Shown here one piece after another: positions 40,813-50,018 of a stretch of 64,000 bases of DNA; within the stretch, counting starts at the first letter, position 1; the number at the start of each line of letters is the position of its first letter. The notes beneath the pieces are model-generated. The model worked only from the letters and a program-made list of their open reading frames with translations. It searched no databases and was not told the DNA's origin. The DNA is taken from positions 3,162,001 to 3,226,000 of the forward strand of contig NZ_CP049867.1 of the NCBI RefSeq assembly GCF_011299595.1, written 5' to 3'. This DNA comes from Nocardioides sp. HDW12B. Lineage in GTDB: Bacteria; Actinomycetota; Actinomycetes; Propionibacteriales; Nocardioidaceae. The translations under genes were made by a program, and so were the position numbers.

Positions 40813-42606
40813 TCACTCGCAGATGACGGTGTCCGAGGGCGTGTAGACGGTCGTGTCCTTCTCGCGCTTCACGACCTCCGACGAGCCGGGCTCGCGGAAG
40901 ATCCGGGTGACGTCGACGGTGAAGCCGCCGTACCCCTCGTTGGGCACGCAGTCCTCGCCGCTGCCGTAGCGGGTGTCGGGCGAGGTGAAGTCGTACTGCC
41001 CGCTGGTGACCGACTCGATGTCCCACACCTTGGTCGACCACATCCGCACCGTCAGCCCGCCGGTGCCGCCGGGAGCGCTCGGGCTGTGGATGGCCTGGAT
41101 GAGCACCCCGTAGTCGGTGTCGTTGCGGAACTTCAGGTCGACCACCGGGAACGCGACGGTGGCCTCGCGCCCCATCGGGTAGCGGTCGATGTAGAACGAG
41201 TGCGGCTTGTGCTCGACGTCCTCGAGCCCGGCGAAGAACGCCGCGTTGTACGTCGTGGTGGCCACCTGGCTGACCCCGCCGCCGAGCTCGGACTTGAAGA
41301 CGCCGTCGCTGATGATGAAGCCCTCGGTGAAGCCGTTCGCCCGGGTGCGCTCGCCGACCGTCTCGTTGAGGCTGAAGGTGTCGCCCGGCGCCAGCACGGT
41401 GCCGTCGATCAGCTCCGCCGCCCGGCCGATGTTGGTGTTGCGGTAGTCCTCGTGCGGGTAGTAGGTCGGGAACTCCGAGACCTTCTCGCGGATCTGCCAG
41501 TCGCGGGCCTCCGCGGTGCTGATCGCCGGGTCGACGGGACGCGGGTCGATGCGGGCGCGTCGGTCGGCTCCGGTGCCGGTGAGGAGATCGGGCAGGACCT
41601 CGACGATGCGGTCGCGGTCGATGGTCGCGCCACGACGTCCGGGCACGACCTCGGGCCGCCCGTCGCGGATCGCGACGGTCGCGTCCACCGGCTCGCGCGC
41701 CACCGACCGGGTCGCGGGGCCGAAGAGCCGCAGCAGCCGGTCCTCGTCGACCCGCGGCACGAGCTCGCCGTCGTCGACCTCCATGGAGAGCGCGTCGGCG
41801 AACTGGGCCGGGCGGACCGTGACGTCCCGGGGCCCGAAGCTGTAGACGACCGACGCGGACATCGCGGGGTTCGCGAAGTCGCGCATGGCCTCGCTGACCT
41901 GCCGCGCGGAGAGCTCGGGCCGCGCGTTGCGCACGGGCAGCGGCACCACCTCGCGGGTCGGGAACGACGCCACCACCTGCGCGACCGCCGCCGACACGTC
42001 GAGGCGCCGACCCGGCTCGGGGTAGACCGGGCGCGCCCGTCCGTCGCCGAACTCCACGTCGCCCTCGACCGGCGCGACGTCGACGCGACCGGCCACCTCC
42101 TCGAGCCGCTGCTCGAGGAGGTCGTCGATCGTCACCACGACGGGGTCGTAGTCCTCGCCCCCGACGAACGACTCCCAGATGTCGGCCGGGTGCCAGCTGC
42201 GGCCCACCGGGACCTGCTCGACGGAGGCAGCGGCATCGACCTCGAGCCCCACCTCCTCGGGGTCCAGGGCGAACTCACGGTCGGAGGCGGCCACCACCAG
42301 CGGGCGGCGCTGCGCGTCGGCGAGCCCGCGACGCAGCTCCGCCGCCGCGGCCTGGGGCTTGAGCCCTCCCACGTCGACGCCGGCCACGGTCGTGGCGCGC
42401 GGCAGCCGGTCGCTGGCCAGCACGTAGCCGGCGAGGTAGAAGCCGCCCACGATCACCGCCACGGCCACCGTGAGCCACACGAGGATCCGTCGGTCCCGTC
42501 GCCGCCGTGACCGCTCGCGCTCCTGCTCCCGCGCGTCGTCGGCGTCGTCGGGGCGGTCAGGGTCGTCGGCGCGGTCGTCGAGCCACGATGTCGGTCCGGA
42601 GGTCAC
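40813..42606 (-). CDS. VanW-family membrane-anchored protein
   Basis: A 597-aa envelope protein. A charged cytoplasmic head of about 40 residues leads to one membrane helix (VWLTVAVAVIVGGFYLAGYVLA, about 43-64), then two or three repeats of the putative peptidoglycan-binding domain that accompanies VanW, and the VanW domain proper (about 395-530) with SLNETVGERTRANGF and the conserved GGGVSQVATTTYNAAFFAGL. VanW proteins are linked to the wall and named from vancomycin clusters, but the biochemical role is not established; no van genes are present here. GTG start 7 nt from TACCCT. Confidence 0.9.
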   Translation of the reverse strand: MTSGPTSWLDDRADDPDRPDDADDAREQERERSRRRRDRRILVWLTVAVAVIVGGFYLAGYVLASDRLPRATTVAGVDVGGLKPQAAAAELRRGLADAQRRPLVVAASDREFALDPEEVGLEVDAAASVEQVPVGRSWHPADIWESFVGGEDYDPVVVTIDDLLEQRLEEVAGRVDVAPVEGDVEFGDGRARPVYPEPGRRLDVSAAVAQVVASFPTREVVPLPVRNARPELSARQVSEAMRDFANPAMSASVVYSFGPRDVTVRPAQFADALSMEVDDGELVPRVDEDRLLRLFGPATRSVAREPVDATVAIRDGRPEVVPGRRGATIDRDRIVEVLPDLLTGTGADRRARIDPRPVDPAISTAEARDWQIREKVSEFPTYYPHEDYRNTNIGRAAELIDGTVLAPGDTFSLNETVGERTRANGFTEGFIISDGVFKSELGGGVSQVATTTYNAAFFAGLEDVEHKPHSFYIDRYPMGREATVAFPVVDLKFRNDTDYGVLIQAIHSPSAPGGTGGLTVRMWSTKVWDIESVTSGQYDFTSPDTRYGSGEDCVPNEGYGGFTVDVTRIFREPGSSEVVKREKDTTVYTPSDTVICE

Positions 42607-42613
42607 GGGGTCC

Positions 42614-42619
42614 AGGGTA
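42614..42619 (-). promoter_or_regulatory. -10 hexamer TACCCT of the VanW gene
   Basis: Minus-strand TACCCT, 7 nt, then GTG at 42606; leaderless arrangement. Confidence 0.5.
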
Positions 42620-42701
42620 CGAACACCCGCCGACGTACGCCGCCCGACGCTCTCAGCCGAACGGTCCCGACCTGGCGCTCACCCGGCCGCCGGGCCGGGC
42701 G

Positions 42702-43610
42702 TCACAGACCGGCGAAGAGGTCGCTCTCCCAGCCACGCTCGTCGACCGGGCCCTTCGTGCCCTTCGCCAGCCGGTAGACCTCGGTGCCCCAGACCTGGTT
42801 GCCGAGGTTGTTCGACAGCGCGAAGAACGGCCCGTCGACCTCGATCTGCGTCGCGTGGGCGGCCATGGCGGCCATCTTCTGCTCGGCGTACGCCGTGCCG
42901 TCGACCTCGCAGGCGATCGCCTCGTCGGGGACCATGAACCGCGGCGGGTTGTCGTAGTCCATGTCGGAGAACGGGTTCTCGATCCCGTTCTCCTTCATCA
43001 TGCGTGCGCCCTCGCGCATCTTGGACAGCGACATCGCCGTCCAGTAGATCTTCGCGACGTCCCAGGGCTCGCCCAGGTCGAGACGGTAGTGGGGCACTGC
43101 CGCGAGCTGTGCGGCGTACATCGCGACACGGTGGGCCTGGATATGGTCCGGGTGACCATAATTGCCGAACTCGTCGTAGGTGACGAGGACCTGCGGGCGC
43201 ACCTCGCGGATGACCTCGACCAGCAGATGAGCCGCCTCGGTCAGGTCCGCGCGCCAGAAGATGTCCGTGCGGTCGGTCTCGGCCGGCTTGGCGTGGCCGG
43301 TCTCGTCCCACTCCATGCCGGAGTCGCGGTAGTGGCCGGGGCCTCCGAGGAAGCGGTGGTCGGTGACGCCGACCTCCTTCATCGCCGCCTCGAGCTCGCC
43401 GACGCGGTGGGCGCCGAGCCCGTCCTCCTTGTCGGCGGCCAGGTGGGCGAGGTCGGGGACCAGCACCTCCCCCTCCTCGCCGAGGGTGCAGGTCACGAGC
43501 GTGACACCGCGCCCCTCCGCGACGTAGCGCGCCATGGTGGCGCCATTGTTGATCGACTCGTCGTCGGGGTGCGCGTGCACCAGCAGCAGCCGCTGCTCGG
43601 GGGACTCCAT
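42702..43610 (-). CDS. mca: Mycothiol S-conjugate amidase
   Basis: A 302-aa zinc amidase of the LmbE/PIG-L family that cleaves mycothiol S-conjugates to a mercapturic acid and GlcN-Ins, a detoxification step found only in actinobacteria that make mycothiol. Zinc ligands: AHPDDES near the N-terminus and GHPDHIQAH (about residues 155-163). The length and the segments [14 protein letters not shown] and [17 protein letters not shown] favour Mca over the related deacetylase MshB. The ATG is 6 nt from TACAGT. The VanW gene downstream is on the same strand. Confidence 0.9.
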   Translation of the reverse strand: MESPEQRLLLVHAHPDDESINNGATMARYVAEGRGVTLVTCTLGEEGEVLVPDLAHLAADKEDGLGAHRVGELEAAMKEVGVTDHRFLGGPGHYRDSGMEWDETGHAKPAETDRTDIFWRADLTEAAHLLVEVIREVRPQVLVTYDEFGNYGHPDHIQAHRVAMYAAQLAAVPHYRLDLGEPWDVAKIYWTAMSLSKMREGARMMKENGIENPFSDMDYDNPPRFMVPDEAIACEVDGTAYAEQKMAAMAAHATQIEVDGPFFALSNNLGNQVWGTEVYRLAKGTKGPVDERGWESDLFAGL

Positions 43611-43616
43611 AGGGTC

Positions 43617-43622
43617 ACTGTA
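43617..43622 (-). promoter_or_regulatory. -10 hexamer TACAGT of mca
   Basis: Minus-strand TACAGT, 6 nt, then ATG at 43610; leaderless arrangement. Confidence 0.5.
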
Positions 43623-43667
43623 GGAGCAGCGCCGCGGCCCCGCGCCCGCGGCAGGAGGAGGTCGACG

Positions 43668-44765
43668 ATGACGAGCCCGTCCCGCAGCGCACCGACCCTG
43701 GTCCCGGGCCTCGCGGCCGACGACGCCATCGACGCGCTCGTCGAGGCCAGCGGCGGCCGCGTCGGCCTCACGGGCGTGCTCGGGCACCTCAACCGCGTCG
43801 CCGAGCCGGCCTGGGGGCCGGGGTCGGCGGTGAGCCACGCCTTCGCGTGGGACGAGGCCGACCAGCGCAGCCGCCGGTGGTGGCCCCAGGGCGTCACCTC
43901 CTCGTCCGAGGCGCGCCTGCCCCGAGGTGACCCCTGGCCCGGGCCGCCGGTGCTGCTGACCACGTCCTACGCCAAGAAGGTCGGCGGGCTGGACAAGGGC
44001 TCCCGCATCACGGTGGCCGACCTCGGCGACCCCGACCGGGTGCGCTACCGGCACGTGCTGCTGGTCCGCGCCGTGCGCGACGACACCGGCGCCGTCGACC
44101 TGCGCCCGGTGAAGGCGCACGCCGGCGGGGTGGTGTGGCACGGGCCCTGGCTCTACGTCGCCGCCACCCGCCGCGGCGTCCTGGCCTTCCGCCTCGACGA
44201 CGTCGTGCGCGTGTCCCCCGCACCACCGGATCGTCTCGGGCGCCACGAGGACGGTGACGGGCTGGCCGGGTTCGGGCACGGCTACGCCCTGCCGCTGCAC
44301 CACGTGCTCGGCCCGCCGGAGCCCTCGGACGGGGAGGCCGCGACCCCGCCGGCGATGCGCTACTCGTTCCTCTCCCTGGCGCGCGGGCTCGACGGCAGGA
44401 CGGCGCTCCTCGCCGGGGAGTACGACGCGGGCGGCGGCACCCGGCGCCTGGTCGTCTTCGACCTCGACGCGACGGGCGCTCCGGTCACCGACCCGTCCGG
44501 GGTGGCGGCCTCGACCCACGTCGCCGACGGGGTCGATCGCATGCAGGGTGCGGTGTGGCTGCCCGACGGTCGGCTCGCGGTCACCGCCAGCGACGGTCGC
44601 TACCGGCGCGGGCACCTGTGGGTCGGTGCGCCGGGCGCGCTCGAGCGGCGGCGGAGCGCCGTACCGGTGGGGCCGGAGGACCTGACGTCCTGGCCGGAGC
44701 GGGGCGAGCTGTGGACCGCCACCGAGTACCCGGGCCACCGCCTCGCCGTGGCCCTCCACCTCTGA
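43668..44765 (+). CDS. Unknown protein, possible beta-propeller-like
   Basis: A 365-aa protein starting at ATG behind AGGAGGAGG. It has no signal peptide or membrane segment. It has repeated short beta-rich blocks with a hydrophobic-Trp/Tyr pattern ([80 protein letters not shown]) reminiscent of propeller blades, with KVKAHAGG-like turns. I do not recognise the family. Transcribed divergently from mca across 57 bp; it converges on another unknown gene across a nested palindrome. Confidence 0.75.
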   Translation: MTSPSRSAPTLVPGLAADDAIDALVEASGGRVGLTGVLGHLNRVAEPAWGPGSAVSHAFAWDEADQRSRRWWPQGVTSSSEARLPRGDPWPGPPVLLTTSYAKKVGGLDKGSRITVADLGDPDRVRYRHVLLVRAVRDDTGAVDLRPVKAHAGGVVWHGPWLYVAATRRGVLAFRLDDVVRVSPAPPDRLGRHEDGDGLAGFGHGYALPLHHVLGPPEPSDGEAATPPAMRYSFLSLARGLDGRTALLAGEYDAGGGTRRLVVFDLDATGAPVTDPSGVAASTHVADGVDRMQGAVWLPDGRLAVTASDGRYRRGHLWVGAPGALERRRSAVPVGPEDLTSWPERGELWTATEYPGHRLAVALHL

Positions 44766-44809
44766 GCCGCTCCACCCGGTTTCACCCACCCCACCCCTTC
44801 TGCCGGGTT

Positions 44810-44903
44810 GTCGGTTTCACTAGGTACCTAGTGATCCTGGCGCTTCCCGAGCGAAGTTTCGTGCGGGAAGCGCCGGTTTCACTAGGTACCTAGTGAAACC
44901 GAC
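44810..44903. repeat. Nested palindromic element between convergent genes (copy B)
   Basis: Perfect 25-bp outer arms at 44810-44834 and 44879-44903, each containing the self-complementary CACTAGGTACCTAGTG, enclose 11-bp inner arms GGCGCTTCCCG (44839-44849) and its complement (44864-44874). It fills the space between two convergent unknown genes. Architecture and core words match copy A at 7791-7878. Confidence 0.8.
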
Positions 44904-44914
44904 ACGGCACCGGC

Positions 44915-45322
44915 TCAGTCGGCGGCGACGCGCTGCGCGGGGACCCGCGCCTGCTGGGCGACGATGTGGACGGTGACGTAGTGGCCGTTGCTGCCGGCGC
45001 GGGTGGCGCCCTGGAACTCGATCTGGTCCTTGTCGACGAGCAACGAGTGGGCCTCCCAGAACGGGTAGCGCAGGCGGTCCTCCCACATGAGCTCGAGGCG
45101 CCGGGCGACCTCGCTGCGCGAGAGCTGCTCGGGGAACGTGAACATCGCGATGACGAGCTGGTCGAGGTCGTCGGTGTACTCGACCTCCACCTCCTCGAAG
45201 AGGCCGACGGAGGCGAGCGCGGTGCGCAGGTCGGACTGCACGGCGCGGAGCTCCTGGGCCGACCCAGGGCTGGCGTTGACCTGCACCGCCCGACGCATCT
45301 TGTGGTACTGCGCGATCTCCAC
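44915..45322 (-). CDS. Conserved protein of unknown function
   Basis: A 135-aa soluble protein beginning VVEIAQYHKMRRAVQVNASPGSAQELRAVQSDL, with a long helical N-terminal half and a beta-rich C-terminal half (LLVDKDQIEFQGATRAGSNGHYVTVHIVAQ). The GTG at 45322 has GGGAAGGG about 9 nt upstream and matches where the conserved-looking sequence begins; an in-frame ATG at 45358 without a ribosome site would add 12 residues. I do not recognise the family. It lies downstream of the acyl-CoA dehydrogenase, with hairpins between. Confidence 0.7.
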   Translation of the reverse strand: MEIAQYHKMRRAVQVNASPGSAQELRAVQSDLRTALASVGLFEEVEVEYTDDLDQLVIAMFTFPEQLSRSEVARRLELMWEDRLRYPFWEAHSLLVDKDQIEFQGATRAGSNGHYVTVHIVAQQARVPAQRVAAD

Positions 45323-45441
45323 GACCTTGGTCCCTTCCCTCGTCCCCTGGGTTCCCATGATGGTGCGCGCACACGGGACGTTTCCAGGGAAGATGCCGGG
45401 CCCGGGCATATTCAGGACCTAGGGCACAGGTCAGTTCAGGA

Positions 45442-45470
45442 CCTTCGGGTCCGCCCGGATCGGGCGACTG
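45442..45470 (-). terminator. Hairpins after the second acyl-CoA dehydrogenase
   Basis: Past the stop of the minus-strand dehydrogenase lie CGCCCG-atc-CGGGCG (about 45455-45469) and GGACC-cgaa-GGTCC (about 45442-45456), two adjoining stem-loops in the untranslated gap before the next start. Confidence 0.45.
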
Positions 45471-45495
45471 GTCCCGTGGGGCCCGGGACGGGGTC

Positions 45496-46656
45496 TCAGA
45501 ACCCCAGGGACCGCCCGATGATCTCCTTCTGGATCTCGGTGGTGCCCCCGTAGATCGTCTGGATTCGGCTGTCGAGGAACGCCTGCGCGATGGGGTACTC
45601 CAGCATGTAGCCGTAGCCGCCGTGCAGCTGCACGCCGCGGTCGACGATCTTGGTCTGGAGCTCGGTGGTCCACCACTTCGCCATGGCCGCCCCCACGGCG
45701 TCGAGCCGGCCCTCGTTGTGCCGACGCACGCAGTCGTCGACGTACACCTGGCAGACCTCGGTCTCGGTGGCCATCTCCGCAATGAGGAACCGGTTGTGCT
45801 GGAAGACGCCGATCGGCTTGCCGAAGGCGGTGCGCTCCTTGGCGTAGGCCATCGACATGGCGAGCACCTGCTGGCAGGCCGCGGCCGCCATCATCGCGAT
45901 CGAGAGCCGCTCCTGCGGCAGGTTCATCATCAGGTAGATGAACCCCTGGCCCTCCTCGCCGAGCAGGTTCTCCTTGGGCACCACCACGTTGTCGAAGAAC
46001 AGCTCGGCGGTGTCCTGGGCCTTGAGGCCGACCTTCTCGAGGTTGCGGCCGCGCTCGAAGCCCTCCATGCCGCGCTCGACGACGAGCAGGCTGATGCCCT
46101 GGTGGCCGGCCTCCGGGTCGGTGCGCACGACCACGACGACGAGGTCGGACAGGATGCCGTTGCTGATGAAGGTCTTCGACCCGTTCACCACGTAGTGGTC
46201 GCCCTTGTCGACCGCGGTGGTGCGGATGCCCTGCAGGTCGCTGCCGGCGCCCGGCTCGGTCATCGCGATGGCCGTGATGAGCTCGCCGCTGACGCAACCG
46301 GGCAGCCAGCGCTGCTTCTGCTCCTCGGTCCCGAGCGACGAGAGGTAGGGGACGATGATGTCGGTGTGGACGATGAAGCCGGGCCCGCTGGCTCCGGCCC
46401 GGGCCGACTCCTCGGCCATCACCTGGTTGTAGCGGAAGTCGCTGACGCCGGCGCCGCCGTACTCCTCGGCGACGTCGAAGCAGAGCAGGCCCTGCTCGCC
46501 GGCCTTGCGCCACACCTCGCGGGAGACGACGCCGTCGGCCTCCCACTGCTTGTGGTGGGGCACGACCTCGCGCTCCATGAAGGTGCGCACGGTCTGGCGG
46601 AACGACTCGTGCTCCTCGGTGAACAGGTCGCGCTTCTCCTGCGTCGCTGCGGTCAT
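45496..46656 (-). CDS. Acyl-CoA dehydrogenase
   Basis: A 386-aa acyl-CoA dehydrogenase. Signatures: IAMTEPGAGSDLQGIRTTA, KTFISNGILSD, AMMAAAACQQVLAMSMAYAKERTAFGKPIGVFQ, LHGGYGYMLEYPIAQAF and the C-terminal IQTIYGGTTEIQKEIIGRSL. In the usual position of the catalytic Glu (IYEGT) this protein has Gly (IYGGT), as in the long-chain/isovaleryl-like branches where the base comes from an earlier helix. Its ATG overlaps the LLM oxidoreductase stop (TGATG). The two genes form an operon driven from the divergent MerR/LLM promoter. Confidence 0.93.
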   Translation of the reverse strand: MTAATQEKRDLFTEEHESFRQTVRTFMEREVVPHHKQWEADGVVSREVWRKAGEQGLLCFDVAEEYGGAGVSDFRYNQVMAEESARAGASGPGFIVHTDIIVPYLSSLGTEEQKQRWLPGCVSGELITAIAMTEPGAGSDLQGIRTTAVDKGDHYVVNGSKTFISNGILSDLVVVVVRTDPEAGHQGISLLVVERGMEGFERGRNLEKVGLKAQDTAELFFDNVVVPKENLLGEEGQGFIYLMMNLPQERLSIAMMAAAACQQVLAMSMAYAKERTAFGKPIGVFQHNRFLIAEMATETEVCQVYVDDCVRRHNEGRLDAVGAAMAKWWTTELQTKIVDRGVQLHGGYGYMLEYPIAQAFLDSRIQTIYGGTTEIQKEIIGRSLGF

Positions 46657-47684
46657 CAGCTGATCCACTCCTTGAGCTGCGAGATCGTCTTCGCGGGGTC
46701 CTCGCTGGCCGGGACGACGTTCAGGTGCGTGACGCCGGAGGCCTGGAAGGCCGCGATGCGCTCCTTGATGTAGGACTCCGGTCCCACGAGGTTGCACATC
46801 TCCAGCAGGTCCTCCGGTACGGCGGCCGCCGCCTCGTCCTTCTTGCCGTCGAGGTAGAGGTCCTGGATGAGCTCGGCCTCCTTCTCGTAGCCGTACTGCA
46901 CGCACAGGTCGTTGTAGAAGTTCTTGCCCTTGGCGCCCATGCCGCCGATGTAGAGCGCGAACATCGGACGGGCGAAGTCGAGCATGCCCTTGACGTCCTC
47001 ACCGATCGACACCATGCCGCCGGCCGCGATCTGCAGCGGGCCCAGCTCGGCCGAGCGCTTCGCCGCTCCGGTGGCGAGCGAGTCGCCCCACACCTTCTCG
47101 GCCAGCTCGGGAGCGTAGAGGTGCGGCAGCCAGCCGTCGGCGTACTCGGCGGTGGCGGCGACGTTCTTCTGCCCCAGCGAGGCGATCCAGATCGGGATGG
47201 TGTCGCGCTCGGGCTTGGTGAGCATCTTGAGCGGCTTGCCGAGACCGGTGCCCTGCCCCTCGGGCAGCGGCAGCTTGATGATGCCGTCGTTCTCGAGCTT
47301 CTCGCGCTTGAGCGCCCGGCGGACGAGGTCGACGACCTCCCGGGTGCGGCCCAGCGGCTTCTCGTAGGGCAGGCCGTGCCAGCCCTCGATGACCTGGGGG
47401 CCGGAGGCACCGAGGCCGAGGATCGCGCGGCCGCCGGAGATGTTGTCGAGACCGGCGGCGGTCTGCGCGATCAGCGCGGGCGTGCGCGAGTAGATGTTGA
47501 GGATGGCCGAGCCGATCTCGACGGTCTCGGTCTTCGCCGCGAGGTAGCCCATGAGCGTCGGCGAGTCGAAGCCGTAGGCCTCCGCGACCCAGACGGTGTC
47601 GAGGCCGGCCTTCTCCCACGCCACGACCTGGTCGGCGGCGTTGCGGGGGTTGCCGTCGTACATCAACGGGGTGGAGAGCTTCAT
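46656..47684 (-). CDS. LLM-class F420-dependent oxidoreductase
   Basis: A 342-aa luciferase-like (alpha/beta)8 protein; actinobacterial members mostly use cofactor F420. Typical features: AEAYGFDSPTLMGYLAAKT, EIGSAILNIYSRTPALIAQTAAGLD, GGRAILGLGASGPQVIEGWHG and KPLKMLTKPERDTIPIWIASLGQKNV. It is often annotated as an alkanesulfonate-monooxygenase-like or F420-dependent enzyme of lipid metabolism; pairing with an acyl-CoA dehydrogenase suggests an acyl-CoA or lipid substrate. ATG behind GAGGACGG. A TAGGCT -10 lies about 45 nt upstream. Confidence 0.9.
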   Translation of the reverse strand: MKLSTPLMYDGNPRNAADQVVAWEKAGLDTVWVAEAYGFDSPTLMGYLAAKTETVEIGSAILNIYSRTPALIAQTAAGLDNISGGRAILGLGASGPQVIEGWHGLPYEKPLGRTREVVDLVRRALKREKLENDGIIKLPLPEGQGTGLGKPLKMLTKPERDTIPIWIASLGQKNVAATAEYADGWLPHLYAPELAEKVWGDSLATGAAKRSAELGPLQIAAGGMVSIGEDVKGMLDFARPMFALYIGGMGAKGKNFYNDLCVQYGYEKEAELIQDLYLDGKKDEAAAAVPEDLLEMCNLVGPESYIKERIAAFQASGVTHLNVVPASEDPAKTISQLKEWIS

Positions 47685-47727
47685 GGACCGTCCTCGGCTG
47701 TGGTGGTGGGTCGGGGCTGTGCTGCGG

Positions 47728-47760
47728 AGCCTAAGACCCTGACAGTAATACTGTTAGAGT
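47728..47760. promoter_or_regulatory. Divergent promoter with palindromic operator (MerR/LLM operon)
   Basis: ACAGTAATACTGT (47742-47754) is a 13-bp palindrome. TAGAGT (47755-47760) is the -10 for the MerR gene on the plus strand, and minus-strand TAGGCT (47733-47728) is the -10 for the LLM operon, so the palindrome touches the upstream parts of both promoters. A MerR dimer bound there could control both directions. Confidence 0.55.
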
Positions 47761-47792
47761 CCGTGGGGAACACCACAGCAGGAGGAAGTCCG

Positions 47793-48545
47793 GTGACCGA
47801 GCGCGAGGCCGCGGATGGCACGGAGGAGCACACGCTCACCGTCGACGAGCTCGCCGCCGCGACGGGCCTGACGGTCCGCAACACCCGCTACTACGCGAGC
47901 CTGGGCCTGCTGCCCCCGCCGGTACGCCGCGGACGGGTCGCCTTCTACGGTCCCAGCCACCTCGCCCGCCTCGAGCTGGTGCGGGCCCTGCAGGACCACG
48001 GCTTCACGCTGTCGGCGATCGAGCGCTACCTCGCCAACGTCGCCGAGAGCGCGACGCCGGCCGAGCTCTCGGTCCAGCGCGCCGTGCTCACCGCGTGGCG
48101 GCCCAGCCGGCGCGAGGACGTGCGGGCCGAGGAGCTCGCCGAGCGTGCCGGCCGCCCGCTGAGCGAGGACGACGTCGCGTGGCTGGTCGACGTCGGGGCG
48201 CTGCGCCGGGTCGGTCGCGACTTCCAGGCCCTGCCGGTGCTGCGGCTCGCCGTCGAGCTGCTCGACGTGGGCATGCCGGTCGCCGGCATCCGGGCCGCGG
48301 ACCGCGCCGTACGCCGTCACATGGGTGAGCTGGCCGACGAGCTGCAGGGCATCCTCGACGACGTGCTGGCCGGCTACGACGTGGCTGCCATGTCGCGCGA
48401 CGAGGCGCGTGAGCTCGAGCAGGCCCTGGGGGCGCTGCGGACGCTGACCCTGGACTCGATCGTCGAGAGCTTCCAGCACGCCGCCCACCAGCTGGCGACG
48501 CGGTCGCTGACCACGTCGCCCCTCTCGGACACCGCGCACGGCTGA
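47793..48545 (+). CDS. MerR-family transcriptional regulator
   Basis: A 250-aa regulator. The N-terminal winged helix (residues about 14-85) is TVDELAAATGLTVRNTRYYASLGLLPPPVRRGRVAFYG followed by HLARLELVRALQDHGFTLSAIERYL, the standard MerR DNA-binding domain; the C-terminal effector domain is long and helical without Cys clusters, so it does not look like a metal sensor. GTG start with AGGAGG 6 nt upstream. It diverges from an LLM/acyl-CoA dehydrogenase operon that it presumably regulates, in the manner of MerR-type lipid-catabolism regulators. A lipoprotein gene follows 12 nt later. Confidence 0.9.
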   Translation: MTEREAADGTEEHTLTVDELAAATGLTVRNTRYYASLGLLPPPVRRGRVAFYGPSHLARLELVRALQDHGFTLSAIERYLANVAESATPAELSVQRAVLTAWRPSRREDVRAEELAERAGRPLSEDDVAWLVDVGALRRVGRDFQALPVLRLAVELLDVGMPVAGIRAADRAVRRHMGELADELQGILDDVLAGYDVAAMSRDEARELEQALGALRTLTLDSIVESFQHAAHQLATRSLTTSPLSDTAHG

Positions 48546-48557
48546 GGCGGGTACGAC

Positions 48558-49439
48558 GTGGGGCTGGGCGGGCGGCTGGGCGAGCGGCTGGGCGGGCGAC
48601 ACCTGGTCACCGCGCTGGTGCTCGTCGTGCTGCTGACCTCTGCCGGGTGCACGACGCAGGAGGCGTCCGACGAGACCTCCGCGGTCCGGGCGCCGCGCCT
48701 GACCCTGGGGCTGACGCAGCTGATCCCGGAGGAGGGCACCGACCAGGCGCTGCTGCGCGTCACCAACGACGGCGACGAGCCGCTGCTGGTGACGGCGGTC
48801 GGTCTCGACTGGGCGGGGTACGGCCCGGCCTTCGCCGTGCCCAACGACGCGACCGTCGCGCCCGGGCAGACGCTCGACCTGCGGACGACGCTGCCGGAGC
48901 CGGTGTGCGACGACCGCTCCCCCGAGCCCGCCGCCGGTGTCCTCGACACCAGCACCGGCCGGGTGGTGGTGCCGCTGAAGGACCTCAGCCAGGACTACCT
49001 GCGCCGGCTCTGGCGCACGCAGTGCGACGCCCGGCTGGTCGCCGAAGCGCTGTCGGTGGACTTCGAGGGCGGGTGGAGCCAGGAGGGCGTCGGCGACGAC
49101 GCCTCGACCGCGAGCACCCTGGTCCTGACACGGCGCTCCGGCGACGAGCCGCTCGAGGTGCGCCGGGTCGACGGCAGCGTGCTCTACGACCTGGCGCTGG
49201 ACGCTCCGCTGCGGGTCGCTCCCGGCGAGGCCGGCGGCCGCACGACCGTGCGCATCCTGCCCGGCAACCGATGCGACGAGCACGCCCGCGGCCAGGCGAC
49301 GGCGCCGTTCGACTTCGAGCTCGGCCTCGTCGTCGGGGACCGGCGCGTGACCGTGCCGTTCCCGGTCTCCACCGCGACCTCCAACGCCGCCCAGACCATG
49401 CTCGACCGGGTCTGCGGCAGGGTCACCACCGCAGGGTGA
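48558..49439 (+). CDS. Lipoprotein of unknown function
   Basis: A 293-aa exported lipoprotein with the lipobox LTSAGC (Cys near residue 31) after a hydrophobic segment. The start region repeats GRLGERLGGR-like units. The mature part seems to hold two beta-sandwich-like domains: LLRVTNDGDEPLLVTAVGLDW and DDRSPEPAAGVLDTS; later TLVLTRRSGDEPLEVRRVDGSVLYD. Four Cys in the mature protein (after CDDRSP, TQCDAR, RCDEH and RVCGR) may form two disulfides. No enzyme motif. Starts 12 nt after the MerR stop, so probably the same transcript. Confidence 0.75.
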   Translation: MGLGGRLGERLGGRHLVTALVLVVLLTSAGCTTQEASDETSAVRAPRLTLGLTQLIPEEGTDQALLRVTNDGDEPLLVTAVGLDWAGYGPAFAVPNDATVAPGQTLDLRTTLPEPVCDDRSPEPAAGVLDTSTGRVVVPLKDLSQDYLRRLWRTQCDARLVAEALSVDFEGGWSQEGVGDDASTASTLVLTRRSGDEPLEVRRVDGSVLYDLALDAPLRVAPGEAGGRTTVRILPGNRCDEHARGQATAPFDFELGLVVGDRRVTVPFPVSTATSNAAQTMLDRVCGRVTTAG

Positions 49440-49546
49440 GACGCCGACGGGGACGCCGGACGAGACTCCGGAGCCGCCGGCTGGGACACGGGCGGGGACG
49501 TCAGCTGCGACGTCGGCTGAGAGACGGCTGCAGCCTCGGCTGAGAC

Positions 49547-49588
49547 ACCGACGGGCGCACCCCCCGCCAGGAGGATGCGCCCGTCGGT
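49547..49588. terminator. Convergent inverted repeat
   Basis: ACCGACGGGCGCA (49547-49559) pairs perfectly with its complement at 49576-49588 around a 16-nt loop, in the 160-nt gap between the lipoprotein and small secreted protein stops. No gene is seen in that gap. Confidence 0.55.
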
Positions 49589-49600
49589 CGAACCGCTCGG

Positions 49601-49948
49601 TCAGCTCGGCGGCGGCGGCGGCGGCGTGTAGGGCTCGCACGCCGAGTGTGCGGGGTTGCCCAGGGCGATTCCCTGGTTGCCGTCGCACTCGTACCCCTGG
49701 TTGCCGTCGGACTCGTCAGGCGCCTGGCCCGGCGGGTTCTTGTCGTCGGCGTTGCCCTGCGAGCCGGCGAGGTGAGGCGCCTTGCCCTGGCCGTTGCCCG
49801 ATGGGAAACCCGGGTTGGGGCAGTAGTTGCCACAGTCGGTGTTGTCGTTGAACGTCGGCTTCCCCGCGTGGGCGGCCGGCGTGGCGAAGGCGAAGACGGC
49901 CAACGAGGCCGCCGCGGTCGCGCCGAGGCGCGAGATCGTACGGTTCAT
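49601..49948 (-). CDS. Small secreted protein with GYECDGNxGI motif
   Basis: A 115-aa exported protein: signal peptide MNRTISRLGATAAASLAVFA... ending in AHA before GKPTF. The mature part is Asn/Gly-rich and contains the short conserved block GYECDGNQGIALGNPAHSACEP, seen in many small secreted actinobacterial proteins, with a Pro-rich C-terminus. Four Cys suggest two disulfides. The ATG at 49948 has AAGGGG 5 nt upstream. The function is not known. Confidence 0.8.
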   Translation of the reverse strand: MNRTISRLGATAAASLAVFAFATPAAHAGKPTFNDNTDCGNYCPNPGFPSGNGQGKAPHLAGSQGNADDKNPPGQAPDESDGNQGYECDGNQGIALGNPAHSACEPYTPPPPPPS

Positions 49949-50018
49949 GAGATCCCCTTGCTCGGTGCCGCCTCCCGAGTTCCCCCCCGGGTGGATCAGC
50001 ACATTGGTGGTGTGACGG

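Noticed and set aside
40813-42606. VanW gene as a sign of vancomycin resistance.
   Set aside because: No vanS/R/H/A/X genes are present, and VanW-domain proteins are common in wall-related contexts without resistance.
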